Below are positions 13,663 to 22,307 of a stretch of 26,611 nucleotides of DNA, one piece after another; position 1 is the stretch's first letter; the number at the start of each line of letters is the position of its first letter. Position numbers and translations under genes: made by a program. Below the pieces are notes generated by a model that saw only the letters and a list, made by a program, of their open reading frames with translations, had not been told where the DNA came from and ran no database searches. Source of the stretch: CALNBC01 sp050945915 (GTDB lineage Bacteria; Bacillota; Clostridia; Christensenellales; CALWSW01); the NCBI GenBank assembly GCA_050945915.1, contig JBMNTV010000022.1, forward strand, positions 1-26,611, read 5' to 3'.

Positions 13663-14442
13663 TCAGGAGCCGCTGGCGGCCTTATGCTCCTCGATCCACT
13701 GCGCGATCTGGCCGGACTCGAGAAGCTCGCCGATCACCTTGTCGATCACTTCCTTGAGGTCTTCGCTGTTCTTCGCGATGGCGATGGCGTACTGCTCCTC
13801 GGTCAGGGGAGTGTCGATGATCTTGAGCCCGGCGTAGGTCGCCACGATCTGCTTCGCGGGCATTTCGTCCACCACGACAGCGTCCAGCTTGCCGTTGGAA
13901 AGCTCCATGGCTGCGTCCGCGGCGGTCTTGAAGCGGTAAGTCACGGCTTCGGTCTCATCGGTCAGATACATATCGCCGGTGGTGCCGCTCTGAACGCCAA
14001 CGCTCTTGCCGGCGAGATCATCGGGACCGTTGATGTCCGCATTGTCCTCTTTGACGATGATGTACTGGGCGGCGTCCACATAGTTGATGGAGAAATCCAC
14101 GGATTTCCTGCGCTCGTCGTTGGCTGTGATGCCGGAAGCGCCGATATCGCCCTTGCCGGACTGGATCGAGGTGATGATGCCGTCAAAATCCATGTCCACA
14201 ATCTTCAGGGAAACGCCGATTTCATCTGCGATCGCCCTGGCGATCTCAACGTCCACGCCGGCGACCTCATTGTCGCTTCCCAAATACTCAAAAGGCGGGA
14301 AGGCCGCGTTGGTGAGCATCACCAGTTCGCCGGATTCCTTGATCCGCTCAAGGGCGGACTGCTTTTGGCCGCAGCCGGTAAAGACCATCGCCGCCAGAAT
14401 GACGCACAGCGCCAGGGAAATCATCCTTGTCTTCTTCATCAT
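13663..14442 (-). CDS. Amino-acid ABC transporter substrate-binding lipoprotein
   Basis: A 259-residue family 3 solute-binding protein. A lipoprotein signal covers residues 1-24 (MMKKTRMISLALCVILAAM, then VFTGC with Cys24 as the lipid anchor). The mature part has family motifs 'LVMLTNAAFPPFEYLG', 'AGVDVEIARAIADEIG', 'DFDGIITSIQSGKGDIGASGIT' and 'LAGKSVGVQSGTTG'. It would sit outside the membrane and deliver a polar amino acid to the downstream permease/ATPase. GGAGG lies before the ATG pair, and a consensus promoter lies about 50 bases upstream. No riboswitch or T-box leader is visible: the leader is only about 40 bases. Confidence 0.95.
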   Translation of the reverse strand: MMKKTRMISLALCVILAAMVFTGCGQKQSALERIKESGELVMLTNAAFPPFEYLGSDNEVAGVDVEIARAIADEIGVSLKIVDMDFDGIITSIQSGKGDIGASGITANDERRKSVDFSINYVDAAQYIIVKEDNADINGPDDLAGKSVGVQSGTTGDMYLTDETEAVTYRFKTAADAAMELSNGKLDAVVVDEMPAKQIVATYAGLKIIDTPLTEEQYAIAIAKNSEDLKEVIDKVIGELLESGQIAQWIEEHKAASGS

Positions 14443-14490
14443 AAACCTCCAAATGAATCAAAACAGTAGTCAAATCAGTTGCTGTGCATC

Positions 14491-14519
14491 ATTATACGAG
14501 GTTTATGCATTAATATCAA
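14491..14519 (-). promoter_or_regulatory. Promoter of the amino-acid ABC transporter operon
   Basis: Minus strand: TTGATA (14519-14514), 17-base spacer, TATAAT (14496-14491). It starts right after the minCDE terminator. Confidence 0.88.
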
Positions 14520-14530
14520 GTACTTTTGCA

Positions 14531-14574
14531 AAAAAATACAGCGAATAATGCATGACACGCATACATATTCGCTG
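14531..14574 (-). terminator. Terminator of the mreC-minE operon
   Basis: Minus strand: CAGCGAATA (14574-14566) pairs with TATTCGCTG (14547-14539), followed by TATTTTTTT. It lies ten bases after the minE stop. Confidence 0.9.
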
Positions 14575-14583
14575 CAGTTCCAA

Positions 14584-14865
14584 TTAAGCCTTTTTGATTC
14601 CCTTGACAGGGATGTTCGCGACCAGGGCGGAAGCCGAGATGCGCGCTTCGTCTTCCAGCCTGGTGAGCTCGACGTCCATCTTTTCCCGGTCAATTTCAAG
14701 GTATTTGTCTAATACTGCGATGATCTCGTCCTTGATGACATCCACCAGGGCGGGGGGAATTTCCGACCTGTCATGGAAGAGCACCAGCTTCAGCCTTTCC
14801 TTGGCAACGTCCTTGGTCTGATTTTTTCCCGTTAGTTTCTGAAAGAAGTTCGCCCAAGATCCCAT
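14584..14865 (-). CDS. minE: Cell division topological specificity factor MinE
   Basis: A 93-residue MinE. The start ATG at 14865 is preferred over the longer frame (to 14889) because AGGTGG lies just before it and the amphipathic membrane-targeting N-terminus begins there (MGSWANFFQKLTG). The MinD-contact region follows (AKERLKLVLFHDR, residues about 21-33), then the C-terminal topological-specificity domain ('LVDVIKDEIIAVLDKYL', 'VELTRLEDEARISASALVAN'). MinE drives MinD off the membrane and restricts MinC to the poles. It follows minD by ten bases. Having MinE rather than DivIVA-only control suggests an oscillating Min system, as in many Clostridia. Confidence 0.95.
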   Translation of the reverse strand: MGSWANFFQKLTGKNQTKDVAKERLKLVLFHDRSEIPPALVDVIKDEIIAVLDKYLEIDREKMDVELTRLEDEARISASALVANIPVKGIKKA

Positions 14866-14875
14866 GCACCGCCAC

Positions 14876-15673
14876 CTACTTTCTGCCAAAAATCCTTTTT
14901 AGTGTGGAGAAGATTCCCGCCGGCTCCTTTTTAAGCTCCATGAGCGGAACGTCTTCCCCCAGAATCCTGGCAGCGATGTTCCGATAGGCGATTCCCGCCG
15001 GCGATTCCGCCTTGATGACCACCGGCTCACCGATGTTAGAAGAGCGGATGATATCCGAATCCTCGGGAACGATCCCCAAAAGGTCCACGGAGAGAATCTC
15101 GAGGGTGTCGTCGATATCCAGCATATTGCCGGCGTCAATCATATCCTTGCGCAGGCGGTTGATGATGAGCTTGACATAGCTGACCTCGTTCGCGAGGAGC
15201 AGCCCGATGATCCGGTCCGCGTCCCGCACCGCAGAAACTTCCGGAACGGTGACGACGATCGCCCGGTCTGCCGCCGCGATGGCGTTTTTGAAGCCGTGCT
15301 CGATGCCCGCCGGGCAGTCGATGAGCACGAACTCAAACTCTTCTTTGAGATCGGCGACGAGCTTGGTCATCTGCTCGCTGTTGACGGCGGTCTTATCCCT
15401 GGTCTGAGCAGCGGGAAGAAGATAGAGGCCTTCCGTCCGCTTGTCCTTGATCAGGGCGTTTTTCAGCTTGCAGTTCCCCTCGACGACATCCACAATGTCG
15501 TAAACGATGCGGTTTTCCAGGCCGATCACCACGTCAAGGTTGCGAAGGCCGATGTCCGCATCCACCAGGACGACCTTATGGCCCCGCATGGCGAGGCCGG
15601 TGCCGAGATTGGCGGTGGTGGTGGTTTTGCCAACGCCGCCCTTTCCCGACGTTATTACGATAGCTTCACCCAT
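14876..15673 (-). CDS. minD: Septum site-determining ATPase MinD
   Basis: A 265-residue ParA-family ATPase. The deviant Walker A is KGGVGKTTTTA (residues 11-21, signature Lys11). Switch I lies in 'LVDADIGLRNLDVVIG' and switch II in 'FVLIDCPAGIEHGF'. The C-terminal amphipathic membrane-targeting helix is FSTLKRIFGRK. ATP-bound dimers recruit MinC to the membrane and block Z-ring assembly away from midcell. It lies between minC and minE in the usual order. Confidence 0.97.
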   Translation of the reverse strand: MGEAIVITSGKGGVGKTTTTANLGTGLAMRGHKVVLVDADIGLRNLDVVIGLENRIVYDIVDVVEGNCKLKNALIKDKRTEGLYLLPAAQTRDKTAVNSEQMTKLVADLKEEFEFVLIDCPAGIEHGFKNAIAAADRAIVVTVPEVSAVRDADRIIGLLLANEVSYVKLIINRLRKDMIDAGNMLDIDDTLEILSVDLLGIVPEDSDIIRSSNIGEPVVIKAESPAGIAYRNIAARILGEDVPLMELKKEPAGIFSTLKRIFGRK

Positions 15674-15704
15674 AGAGTCTCTCCTTATCCTGTGAATATG
15701 TCAT

Positions 15705-16382
15705 TTATTTGATAACGCGGCTCGCCGGGGCGATGACGATGGTGTCCCCGACCACGCGTGCGATTTCGGGATAGTTGACCTGCTGGGCGTTCTGTGGCGC
15801 GATGGCGATGATCCCGCCGATGCGCAGCTGCTGGGGCGAGAGCCGGTAAGCCGTCACGACGGCGGTTTCGTCCCCCGCGGAGCCGGCGTGCGCCTTGCCC
15901 CTAAGGGCGCCCATGACGGCAATGTTCCCCGTCGCGACGAGTTCGGCCCCGTAATTGACGTCGCCGCAGACGACGATATCCCCGTCAAAGTCGATGCGCT
16001 GACCGTTTCTGACCGTTTCGCGGACAAAGACCGCGGCCCCGATTTTTTGGGACAGTACTTCGCTCTTCAATTCGGAAACCGGCTCGGCTTCCTTCTTCTG
16101 AAAACGAGGAGGGTGAAACAACCTGTTTCTTTGCTTTTTTCCGCCTTCGAAATCGACGCTCAGCATGCCAAAGTCCTTCTTCAGCATGTGTTCCAGCTCT
16201 TTTTTCTGCTCTTCATCCAAAGATCTACCCACCACATTCACGCAGGCGGATCCGACAAAAAAGCTGCGCTTTGCTTCCAGGCGTTGGGCGATGGCCCTGA
16301 GCGCGTCCGAAAAATCCGCGTCGTTTGCAATCTCGATCTCAAGACTGCTCTGTTTGCCCTTAAAGGCGACGATGTCCCTCAT
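15705..16382 (-). CDS. minC: Septum site-determining protein MinC
   Basis: A 225-residue FtsZ inhibitor. The N-terminal domain (residues about 1-105) contacts FtsZ. The C-terminal beta-helix (about 120-210) has the family repeats 'RNGQRIDFDGDIVVCGDVNYGAELVATGNIAVMGALRGKAHAG' (positions about 16030-15890), which bind MinD. The ending 'INYPEIARVVGDTIVI'-like pattern, here 'NYPEIARVVGDTIVIAP', is typical. It comes directly after PBP2 (19 bases) and 31 bases before minD, so it is co-transcribed with the wall-elongation genes. Confidence 0.95.
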   Translation of the reverse strand: MRDIVAFKGKQSSLEIEIANDADFSDALRAIAQRLEAKRSFFVGSACVNVVGRSLDEEQKKELEHMLKKDFGMLSVDFEGGKKQRNRLFHPPRFQKKEAEPVSELKSEVLSQKIGAAVFVRETVRNGQRIDFDGDIVVCGDVNYGAELVATGNIAVMGALRGKAHAGSAGDETAVVTAYRLSPQQLRIGGIIAIAPQNAQQVNYPEIARVVGDTIVIAPASRVIK

Positions 16383-16401
16383 ATTCCCCTCCGATGGTAT
16401 C

Positions 16402-18891
16402 TTATGGCAGCAACTCGTTGGTGCCGGTCAGGTTCTCGCTGGCGGATGCGGTATTTCTGTCCAGATAGAACTGGATGACCTCCTGGATGGTGATGTACGC
16501 CCTTGCGCCCGCCCAGCCGTTGGGTATGCTGACCACCACGACGATCTCCGGGTCGTCATACGGCGCAAAAGCGACGAACCACGCGGTGTTTTCAAGGTCG
16601 ATGTTCTTGTCGCTGGTGGAAATCTGGGCAGAACCCGTCTTTCCGCCAATCTGGTCCCTGTATTTATAATCGGCAAAATACTTCGCGGCAGTACCGCCGT
16701 CCTCCAGGGAAATAACCTCCCGCATGCCTTCCTTGATGGCGGCAAGGTTTTCTTCCTTGGCGTTCAGGTTCCAGAGCAGGCTGGGTTCGAACTCCTTCAC
16801 CGTTGCGCCGCTTGCGTCGATGACGCTCTTGATGGCGGAGATTTCCAGGACATTTCCGCCGTTCACCAAAGCGGCGACATAGCGGGCAATCTCGATGGGG
16901 GTGACGGAGACCACCGCCTGGCCCATGCCGGTACGGACGGTCTGCATCGGGTTCCAGCGCAGCTCGGAAAGGGCGCTGGAAATCTCGCTGCTCCAGCCGT
17001 TGCTTGAGGAAACCGCCTCGGCGATCCCCAGTTCTTCTCGCATGATCCTGCGGATGTCCGAGCCGATCTGGGTGTTTTCGTTCACCAGTCGCACCAGCTT
17101 TTCCGCGCAGGATTCGATGGTCGCCTTGTCCACCGTCCTGTCGAGCTTGTCCAGATACCCGCTGAGCATGGAAACGATGTTTTTATAAACCAGGTAGGCG
17201 ACGCCGCTGATGGAGCCTTCGTTGTCAAACAGCACCTTCTGGCCGCCGATCTGGCCGGTGGCTTCGCCGTTGACCTCCACGCCGGTCTTCCTGTCCAGTC
17301 CCAGCTTGCTGCACCATTCGTTGATCTTCTCGATCCCCAGTCTGTTGGCGCACTCAAAGAAGTAATAGTTGCAGGAGTCCTTCAGCGCCTTGATCACATT
17401 CTGGTTCTGGTGCCTGCTGATATTCGGATACACCCAGCACCGGGGAGCGCCAACCTTGCTTCCGCCCTCGGCGGTGGTGGTGTAATACCCTTCGTCGTTG
17501 ATGATCTCGTCCAGCTGAACCACGCCCTCTTCCAGCGCAGCCAGAGCGATGGCCATTTTGAAGACGGAGCCCGGCGCCATCTTGGACGCGACCGCCTTGT
17601 TGAACAGCGGGTTGCGCTGGTCGTTCAACAGGGTCTGATAGTCCGCATGGGAGATCCCGCCGGTGAACAGGTTCAGATCATAGGACGGGCTGTTGACACA
17701 GGCGAGCAGTTCGCCGGTATTGCAGTCGATGACCACGGCAGAGCCGGAATCGCAAAGGTCGATATTGTTCACGTCCCCGCCGGGCGCGACTCTCTGATAG
17801 GTTTCCAGGTTCGCCGCGAGATACTCTTCCTGGTCGCGGCGAATTTCGGCAATATTCTTCTCCAGGGCGGCCTCGCAAACCTGCTGAAGCTCCAGATCGA
17901 GGGTGAGCACGACGTCATCCCCGTCACTGGGGGCGGTGGTCTCCAGCACGCGGATGATTTTTCCGCTGCTGTCCACCTCGACGCGCTGGCTGCCCTGGTG
18001 CTCCGTCGTGTTTCCGGTGAGGTATTCCTCCATGGTGGCTTCCACGCCGGAGACCCCCACCAGATCCGTCGTGCTGTATCCCAGGGCGGTCAGAGCTTCG
18101 ATCTGAGCTTCGGACTGCATTTTTCCCATATATCCGATGGTGTGGGCGGCGGTGGTGCTTTTGGGATACATGCGCACCACGCTTTCGGAAGCGGACATGC
18201 CCACCAGCTCGTCCGACCTGGTTTCGATCTTTGCGACGGTTTGTGCGGATACGTTATAGGCGATGATGACGGGAATATAGGAACGCCAGGTGAGAAGCTG
18301 GATCTCCTGCCAGACGGAAAGGAGCTTTCTGGCGTCCTCATAGGGCATTTCTTCGGGGATCTGGTAAACCCGGCGAAGATAATTGTAAATCTCCTCCGGG
18401 GAACGCTTGGTTCCGACGTTCATATTGGTTCGCCAGTTCTGTTCCCGCTTGGCCTCGGCTTCCGCGGAAAGGCCGCTTCCCCAATAGAAATAAAACTCCG
18501 GCAGGGGGTTGCCGTTTTCGTCAACCTGACCCGGCTCCCTGCGGTAGATGTTGAAGGTATCGATGGTGGTGCCGCCGAACTCCTCGATGATCTTGATGGT
18601 CTCCCAGATGATTTGGGTGTCCAAGGCGCGGCCGGTTTCCGTTCTGTTTTCGGTGTTGCGGAGGAACTGGATGTTATAGCTCTTTTTGTTATAGGCGAGT
18701 AGCTGGCCGTTTCTGTCCAGGATTTTTCCCCTTTCGCCCTTGAGCACAATCCTCCGCAGGGAGCGCCCGCCTGTTGCGGTCTCCGACTCATCGGGACTCA
18801 GGGTCAGGCTGCCCAGCTGAACGATCAGCAGCAGGAACAGCATGGCGACGGCAACGCCGAAAGCGACAAGCCTTTTGTTGATTTTTTCCAT
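16402..18891 (-). CDS. mrdA: Penicillin-binding protein 2 (class B, elongasome transpeptidase)
   Basis: An 829-residue class B PBP that cross-links peptidoglycan with RodA during elongation. It has one N-terminal membrane anchor (residues 8-32), a pedestal/dimerisation domain starting with the conserved 'RGKILDRNGQLLAYN' (54-68), and a C-terminal transpeptidase domain. Catalytic motifs are Ser442-x-x-Lys445 (PGSVFK), Ser506-x-Asn508 (DSCNYY) and Lys751-Thr-Gly (GGKTGSAQ). It is long for the family. One unusual stretch lies between the second and third motifs: about 100 residues (548-650) with helical, charged sequence such as 'LDKLDRTVDKATIESCAEKL' precede the normal 'TGMGQ...SVTPIEIARYVAALVNGG' block. 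The position between mreD and minC is the standard Clostridia order. Close to mreD (27 bases). Confidence 0.95.
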   Translation of the reverse strand: MEKINKRLVAFGVAVAMLFLLLIVQLGSLTLSPDESETATGGRSLRRIVLKGERGKILDRNGQLLAYNKKSYNIQFLRNTENRTETGRALDTQIIWETIKIIEEFGGTTIDTFNIYRREPGQVDENGNPLPEFYFYWGSGLSAEAEAKREQNWRTNMNVGTKRSPEEIYNYLRRVYQIPEEMPYEDARKLLSVWQEIQLLTWRSYIPVIIAYNVSAQTVAKIETRSDELVGMSASESVVRMYPKSTTAAHTIGYMGKMQSEAQIEALTALGYSTTDLVGVSGVEATMEEYLTGNTTEHQGSQRVEVDSSGKIIRVLETTAPSDGDDVVLTLDLELQQVCEAALEKNIAEIRRDQEEYLAANLETYQRVAPGGDVNNIDLCDSGSAVVIDCNTGELLACVNSPSYDLNLFTGGISHADYQTLLNDQRNPLFNKAVASKMAPGSVFKMAIALAALEEGVVQLDEIINDEGYYTTTAEGGSKVGAPRCWVYPNISRHQNQNVIKALKDSCNYYFFECANRLGIEKINEWCSKLGLDRKTGVEVNGEATGQIGGQKVLFDNEGSISGVAYLVYKNIVSMLSGYLDKLDRTVDKATIESCAEKLVRLVNENTQIGSDIRRIMREELGIAEAVSSSNGWSSEISSALSELRWNPMQTVRTGMGQAVVSVTPIEIARYVAALVNGGNVLEISAIKSVIDASGATVKEFEPSLLWNLNAKEENLAAIKEGMREVISLEDGGTAAKYFADYKYRDQIGGKTGSAQISTSDKNIDLENTAWFVAFAPYDDPEIVVVVSIPNGWAGARAYITIQEVIQFYLDRNTASASENLTGTNELLP

Positions 18892-18918
18892 GAAAGCTCC
18901 TACATTAAGCCAAGCATG

Positions 18919-19419
18919 TCATTCGTAGCGCGCCCGGCGCATCTTCGCGTTCGACGAACGCCTCTTCAGGAAATAGACCGGCGCGCAAATCAGCGCGGTT
19001 AGCGCAGCGGAAACGAGCATGGGGGTGATCGCCGACAACAAGGCGGTCTTGACCCCGAAGGGAATCACGATCAAAACCAGCAGGATCTCCTTGACGATGC
19101 GCGCGCCAAAGGCGGCAGCCGCGCAAAAAAGCCAGTTTTTCGCGTAATATTTTCCGGAAAAAAAGCCGATGATCTGCGCTGTCAAAAAATACGCCAAAGC
19201 CTGGGCGCCCACGGCCGGGGAGAGCACCACATCCAGCAACAGACCAGCGGCGGCACCGTAAAATCCGGCAGAAGGGCCGGGATATAAAAGGGCAATGACC
19301 GTGATCGCGGCGATGATGGTGTCCGGGCGGAAGGCGACAGGCAGATACCGCGCGATGATCACCGTTTCCAGCACGATGCTTGCCAACAGCAATAAGGTCC
19401 AGCTTGCAGCGCGCTTCAT
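18919..19419 (-). CDS. mreD: Rod shape-determining protein MreD
   Basis: A 166-residue membrane protein with five or six hydrophobic segments (starting MKRAASWTLLLLASIVLETV) and a basic C-terminus (FLKRRSSNAKMRRARYE). Length, topology and place between mreC and PBP2 match MreD, a poorly conserved scaffold of the rod complex. The start ATG shares one base with the mreC stop (TGATG), so the two are translationally coupled. A longer overlapping frame on the same strand (18905 to 19441) is a shadow. Confidence 0.92.
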   Translation of the reverse strand: MKRAASWTLLLLASIVLETVIIARYLPVAFRPDTIIAAITVIALLYPGPSAGFYGAAAGLLLDVVLSPAVGAQALAYFLTAQIIGFFSGKYYAKNWLFCAAAAFGARIVKEILLVLIVIPFGVKTALLSAITPMLVSAALTALICAPVYFLKRRSSNAKMRRARYE

Positions 19420-20264
19420 CAGTCAACCTCGACAGCGTCAATGGTGTTCAAAAGCACCATGACCTCTTCGATCTGGGAAAAGTCAACTTCGGACTGGATC
19501 AGGGCGATGCGCTCCGTTCCCGCGGAGGAACGGCTGACCTCCACCACCTTCCCGATGACGATTCCCTTCGGGAAAATGCCCCCCAGCCCGCTGGTGAGCA
19601 CCGTGTCCCCCGGGACAAGGTCGTTGTCATAGGGCAGGTGATACATGCCGCAGCGGGGGCCTTCCGTCTCCACGTCGGAAGTGCCGCGGACGACGCCCAC
19701 GTCCCTGGTGCGCTCGATCATGGCGCTGACCGCGCTGTTGGAATCGATGATGGACAGGACCTTGGACCAGTTGCTGCCAACATCGATGACGCGGCCCACC
19801 AGCCCCTGGGGGGAAAGCACCACCATGTCCTTTTGAATGCCCTGGCTTCTTCCCGCGTTGATCAGGAACGTGTCGAACCAAAAACTGGAGCTCCTTGCGA
19901 TCACCCGGGCGGTGAGCAGCTCGTACTCCGGGTGGTCGCCGTAATAATTCACGATCTCGCGCAGGCGCTTGTTCTCGTTCTCCAGATCGCCGTTTAAGGC
20001 GAGCTGCCCTTCAAGCTGGGCGATTCTTTCCTTTAATTCTGCATTCTCCTGCTGAAGTTTGGATCTTCCGATCAGGCTCAAAAACCAGTCGCCAATGCCT
20101 CCTGTGACGGCAGAGGCCCCGCCCTCCACGGTGGCGGTCACCGTTCCCACGGCATCTTCCACTGCGGTGGTTCCGCCGCTTAGGGATGTTATGATCAGGA
20201 TCAATAGCAGTGTGACAGCTACGACAACAGCGGTCAGCACCGGGTGATTTTTTATAAAATGCAC
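19419..20264 (-). CDS. mreC: Rod shape-determining protein MreC
   Basis: A 281-residue bitopic protein: one N-terminal membrane helix (residues about 10-28, VLTAVVVAVTLLLILIITSL), a coiled coil (about 68-105, KLQQENAELKERIAQLEGQL and LENENKRLREIV) and a periplasm-type beta domain with 'LINAGRSQGIQKDMVVL', 'GLVGRVIDVG', 'GDTVLTSGLGGIFPKGIVIG'. It bridges MreB and PBP2. The start is the GTG at 20264 with a G-run ribosome site (GGGGGG, nine bases upstream). First gene of the mreC-mreD-mrdA-minCDE operon; a promoter lies 55 bases upstream. Confidence 0.94.
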   Translation of the reverse strand: MHFIKNHPVLTAVVVAVTLLLILIITSLSGGTTAVEDAVGTVTATVEGGASAVTGGIGDWFLSLIGRSKLQQENAELKERIAQLEGQLALNGDLENENKRLREIVNYYGDHPEYELLTARVIARSSSFWFDTFLINAGRSQGIQKDMVVLSPQGLVGRVIDVGSNWSKVLSIIDSNSAVSAMIERTRDVGVVRGTSDVETEGPRCGMYHLPYDNDLVPGDTVLTSGLGGIFPKGIVIGKVVEVSRSSAGTERIALIQSEVDFSQIEEVMVLLNTIDAVEVD

Positions 20265-20317
20265 GGGATCATTCCCCCCGTTACCTGGATTTCAACAACA
20301 TGTACACACTGTTGTCG

Positions 20318-20346
20318 ATTATACCATATTTCCCTAAACATCGCAA
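20318..20346 (-). promoter_or_regulatory. Promoter of the mreC-minE operon
   Basis: Minus strand: TTGCGA (20346-20341), 17-base spacer, TATAAT (20323-20318). It lies between the mreB terminator and mreC, so mreC-minE can be expressed independently of mreB. Confidence 0.78.
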
Positions 20347-20410
20347 AACCTGCATGGGTCCGTTTGCACAGAAACTCTTTCCATCTTTTCCCTTTCTCAT
20401 CCCTGTGCAA

Positions 20411-20453
20411 ACAAAGCCGGGCTGCCAGCTTGTTGGATCAACCCGGCAGCCCG
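20411..20453 (-). terminator. mreB terminator
   Basis: Minus strand: CGGGCTGCC (20453-20445) pairs with GGCAGCCCG (20426-20418), followed by GCTTTGTTT. It lies 22 bases after the mreB stop. Confidence 0.82.
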
Positions 20454-20475
20454 AATGATGTGTTCCTGCTTTTTG

Positions 20476-21516
20476 TCAGAAGTCCGCCGAAGCCCGCACC
20501 GGCAGCGCGGGGAGCTCGGGAAAGTTGATGCGGACGTCCGTCATCCGCTCGACCGCCCTGCCCGCGCCGACCACGGCACACAGCTCCGGATCGTCCGCAA
20601 CGGTGACGTTGAGGCCGGTCATCTCAGAGACGATGGACGCCAACCCCTTCATCCGCGCGACGCCTCCGGTCAAGGTGATCCCGCTGTCCAGCAGGTCCCC
20701 CGCCAGCTCGGGCGGCGTGTCCGAAAGGGTTTCGCCGATGGCCATCAGGATGTTCTGAATCATCGGCCGCACGGCAAGGCATACTTCCTTTGAGCTGACC
20801 TCGCAGGAGGTGGGCAGCCCTGTGGACATGCTCCTCCCCCGCACTATCACCGAGTTTTCGGTCGGTTCATCCGCGCAGGCCAGTTCGCACTTCAGCCTTT
20901 CGGCGGTCCTTTCGCCGATGACGATGCCCCGGGTTTCCCGCAGCAGCCGGATCAGGCTTTGATCCATCTCCCTGCCCGCCGTATTGACCGAGCGGGAGGT
21001 GACTACGCCCCCGCAGGAAAGGATCGCCACATCCGCGGTGCCTGCGCCGATGTCGCAGATCATGGACCCCCTGCATTGGTTCACAGGCAAGCCCGCGCCG
21101 ATCGCCGATGCGAGGGGTTTTTCGATCAGCTTGACCCGAAATGCCCCGGCGTTCCGGACGGCCTCCTCCATGGCGGAGGATTCCAGTTCCGTGGCGTTTA
21201 CCGGAACGCAGACCACCGCCTGCATCCTCCGGATAAAACTCTTGCCCATCGCCCGGTCGATAAAATCCGCGAGCATATCGGCTGTGAGCTTGACTTCAGA
21301 AATCACCCCGTTTGTGATGGGAGTAAAGGCGGCCATCTTGCCCGGCGCTCTGCCCAGAAGCTCCAGAGCCGCAGTCCCAAAGAAGACCTCGCCGGCTTCT
21401 CCCAGCGAAACCGCGCAGACAGACGGCTCGGAGAGCACAAGCCCCTTGCCAGCCCTGTAGATCCTCGTGTATTCTGTACCGGGATCGATTGCGACGCTAG
21501 TTGTAATGAGAGCCAT
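20476..21516 (-). CDS. mreB: MreB-type bacterial actin, divergent
   Basis: A 346-residue actin-fold ATPase that organises wall elongation under the membrane. Recognisable parts are phosphate-1 'AIDPGTEYTRIY' (residues about 9-20), 'ELLGRAPGKMAAFTPITNGVI' (about 52-72), 'VVCVPVNATELESSAMEEAVRNAGA', 'LIEKPLASAIGAGLPV', phosphate-2 'ICDIGAGTADVAIL' and the adenosine loop 'ITLTGGVARMKGL'. Several residues differ from ordinary MreB: 'DPGTEYT' for 'DLGTANT', 'DIGAGTAD' for 'DIGGGTTE', and one G fewer in the adenosine motif. It may therefore be a fast-evolving MreB or an Mbl/MreBH-like paralogue. GGAGG lies before ATG 21516. It has its own terminator. Position upstream of mreCD supports the shape role. 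Confidence 0.9.
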   Translation of the reverse strand: MALITTSVAIDPGTEYTRIYRAGKGLVLSEPSVCAVSLGEAGEVFFGTAALELLGRAPGKMAAFTPITNGVISEVKLTADMLADFIDRAMGKSFIRRMQAVVCVPVNATELESSAMEEAVRNAGAFRVKLIEKPLASAIGAGLPVNQCRGSMICDIGAGTADVAILSCGGVVTSRSVNTAGREMDQSLIRLLRETRGIVIGERTAERLKCELACADEPTENSVIVRGRSMSTGLPTSCEVSSKEVCLAVRPMIQNILMAIGETLSDTPPELAGDLLDSGITLTGGVARMKGLASIVSEMTGLNVTVADDPELCAVVGAGRAVERMTDVRINFPELPALPVRASADF

Positions 21517-21704
21517 TTATTTCCTCCTTCGCAGTCATGAGTGAATTATGCTCACCAGACGCGAAACTATACGCCTCAGTGGAATATATTCTGTTTTTTA
21601 AGGCATTTAAGCCTGTATTCCATCCTTAATTGAATGCTTTTGCGCTGCGCCCTTTGGAATATATGCCAGTTATGATATTCTATGTATGAGGAGTTGCCAA
21701 TAGA

Positions 21705-22307
21705 ATGATAGAACTCATCTTTCCCCTTGTTCTTGCTTCTGCATCCCCGCGGCGGCGCGAGCTTTTGTCCATGCTGGGGCTGCCCTTTACCTGCGTCGTC
21801 AGCGGGGCGGACGAGGATGCCCCGCCCTGCGCGCCGGAAGAACTGGTGCAGGAGCTTGCCCGGGCAAAGGCTTTCGCTGCCCTGCCCCTTATCAAAGAGC
21901 CCTCCATCATCGTCGGGGCGGACACCATCGTCCTGCTGGACGGCGAAATCCTGGGAAAACCCAAGGACGAGGAGGACGCCCGTGCCATGCTCCGCCGCCT
22001 TCAGGGGCGCACCCACATTGTTTTGACGGGGCTCTGTGTTTTGAACAGCGAAAATGGCAAGTATCATCTCGATTACGAGCGCACAGAAGTCACCTTCGCC
22101 GCGATGACGGAGGAGGAGATTTCGGATTACGTTTCCACCGGCGAACCGATGGACAAGGCGGGGGCGTACGGCATCCAGGGGCGTTGCGCGGTGCATATTT
22201 CCGGTAGTTTGGGCTGTTATTTCAACGTCGTCGGCCTTCCCCTTCACAAACTCGCGACCATGCTGAAAAGTTTCGCCAAACCTGCGCAAAGAAAGGAGTC
22301 GAAATGA
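21705..22307 (+). CDS. maf: Maf-family nucleotide pyrophosphatase
   Basis: A 200-residue Maf protein. Maf enzymes hydrolyse dTTP/UTP or modified nucleotides and have been linked to septum control. Signature motifs are 'LASASPRRRELLSMLG' (residues 10-25), 'RAKAFA', 'IVGADTIVLLDGEILGKP' (69-86), 'GRTHIVLTGLCVL' and 'GEPMDKAGAYGIQG', with the catalytic Asp in GADTIV. GAGGAG lies about 11 bases before the ATG, a little long. A weak plus-strand promoter (TTGGAA, 16 bases, TATTCT) may lie in the 188-base gap from mreB, which is otherwise empty and divergent. Next to mreB, as in many Firmicutes. The next gene overlaps by four bases. Confidence 0.95.
   Translation: MIELIFPLVLASASPRRRELLSMLGLPFTCVVSGADEDAPPCAPEELVQELARAKAFAALPLIKEPSIIVGADTIVLLDGEILGKPKDEEDARAMLRRLQGRTHIVLTGLCVLNSENGKYHLDYERTEVTFAAMTEEEISDYVSTGEPMDKAGAYGIQGRCAVHISGSLGCYFNVVGLPLHKLATMLKSFAKPAQRKESK

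Noticed and set aside
14443..14490. Riboswitch or T-box before the amino-acid transporter
   Set aside because: The leader from promoter to start codon is only about 40 bases, too short for either.
17410..18702. A 430-codon open frame on the plus strand inside the PBP2 gene
   Set aside because: Antisense shadow of mrdA in GC-rich sequence; no family features, and the minus-strand protein has all catalytic motifs.
21576..22289. A 237-codon minus-strand frame opposite maf
   Set aside because: Antisense shadow of maf, whose motifs are clear; no ribosome site or domain.
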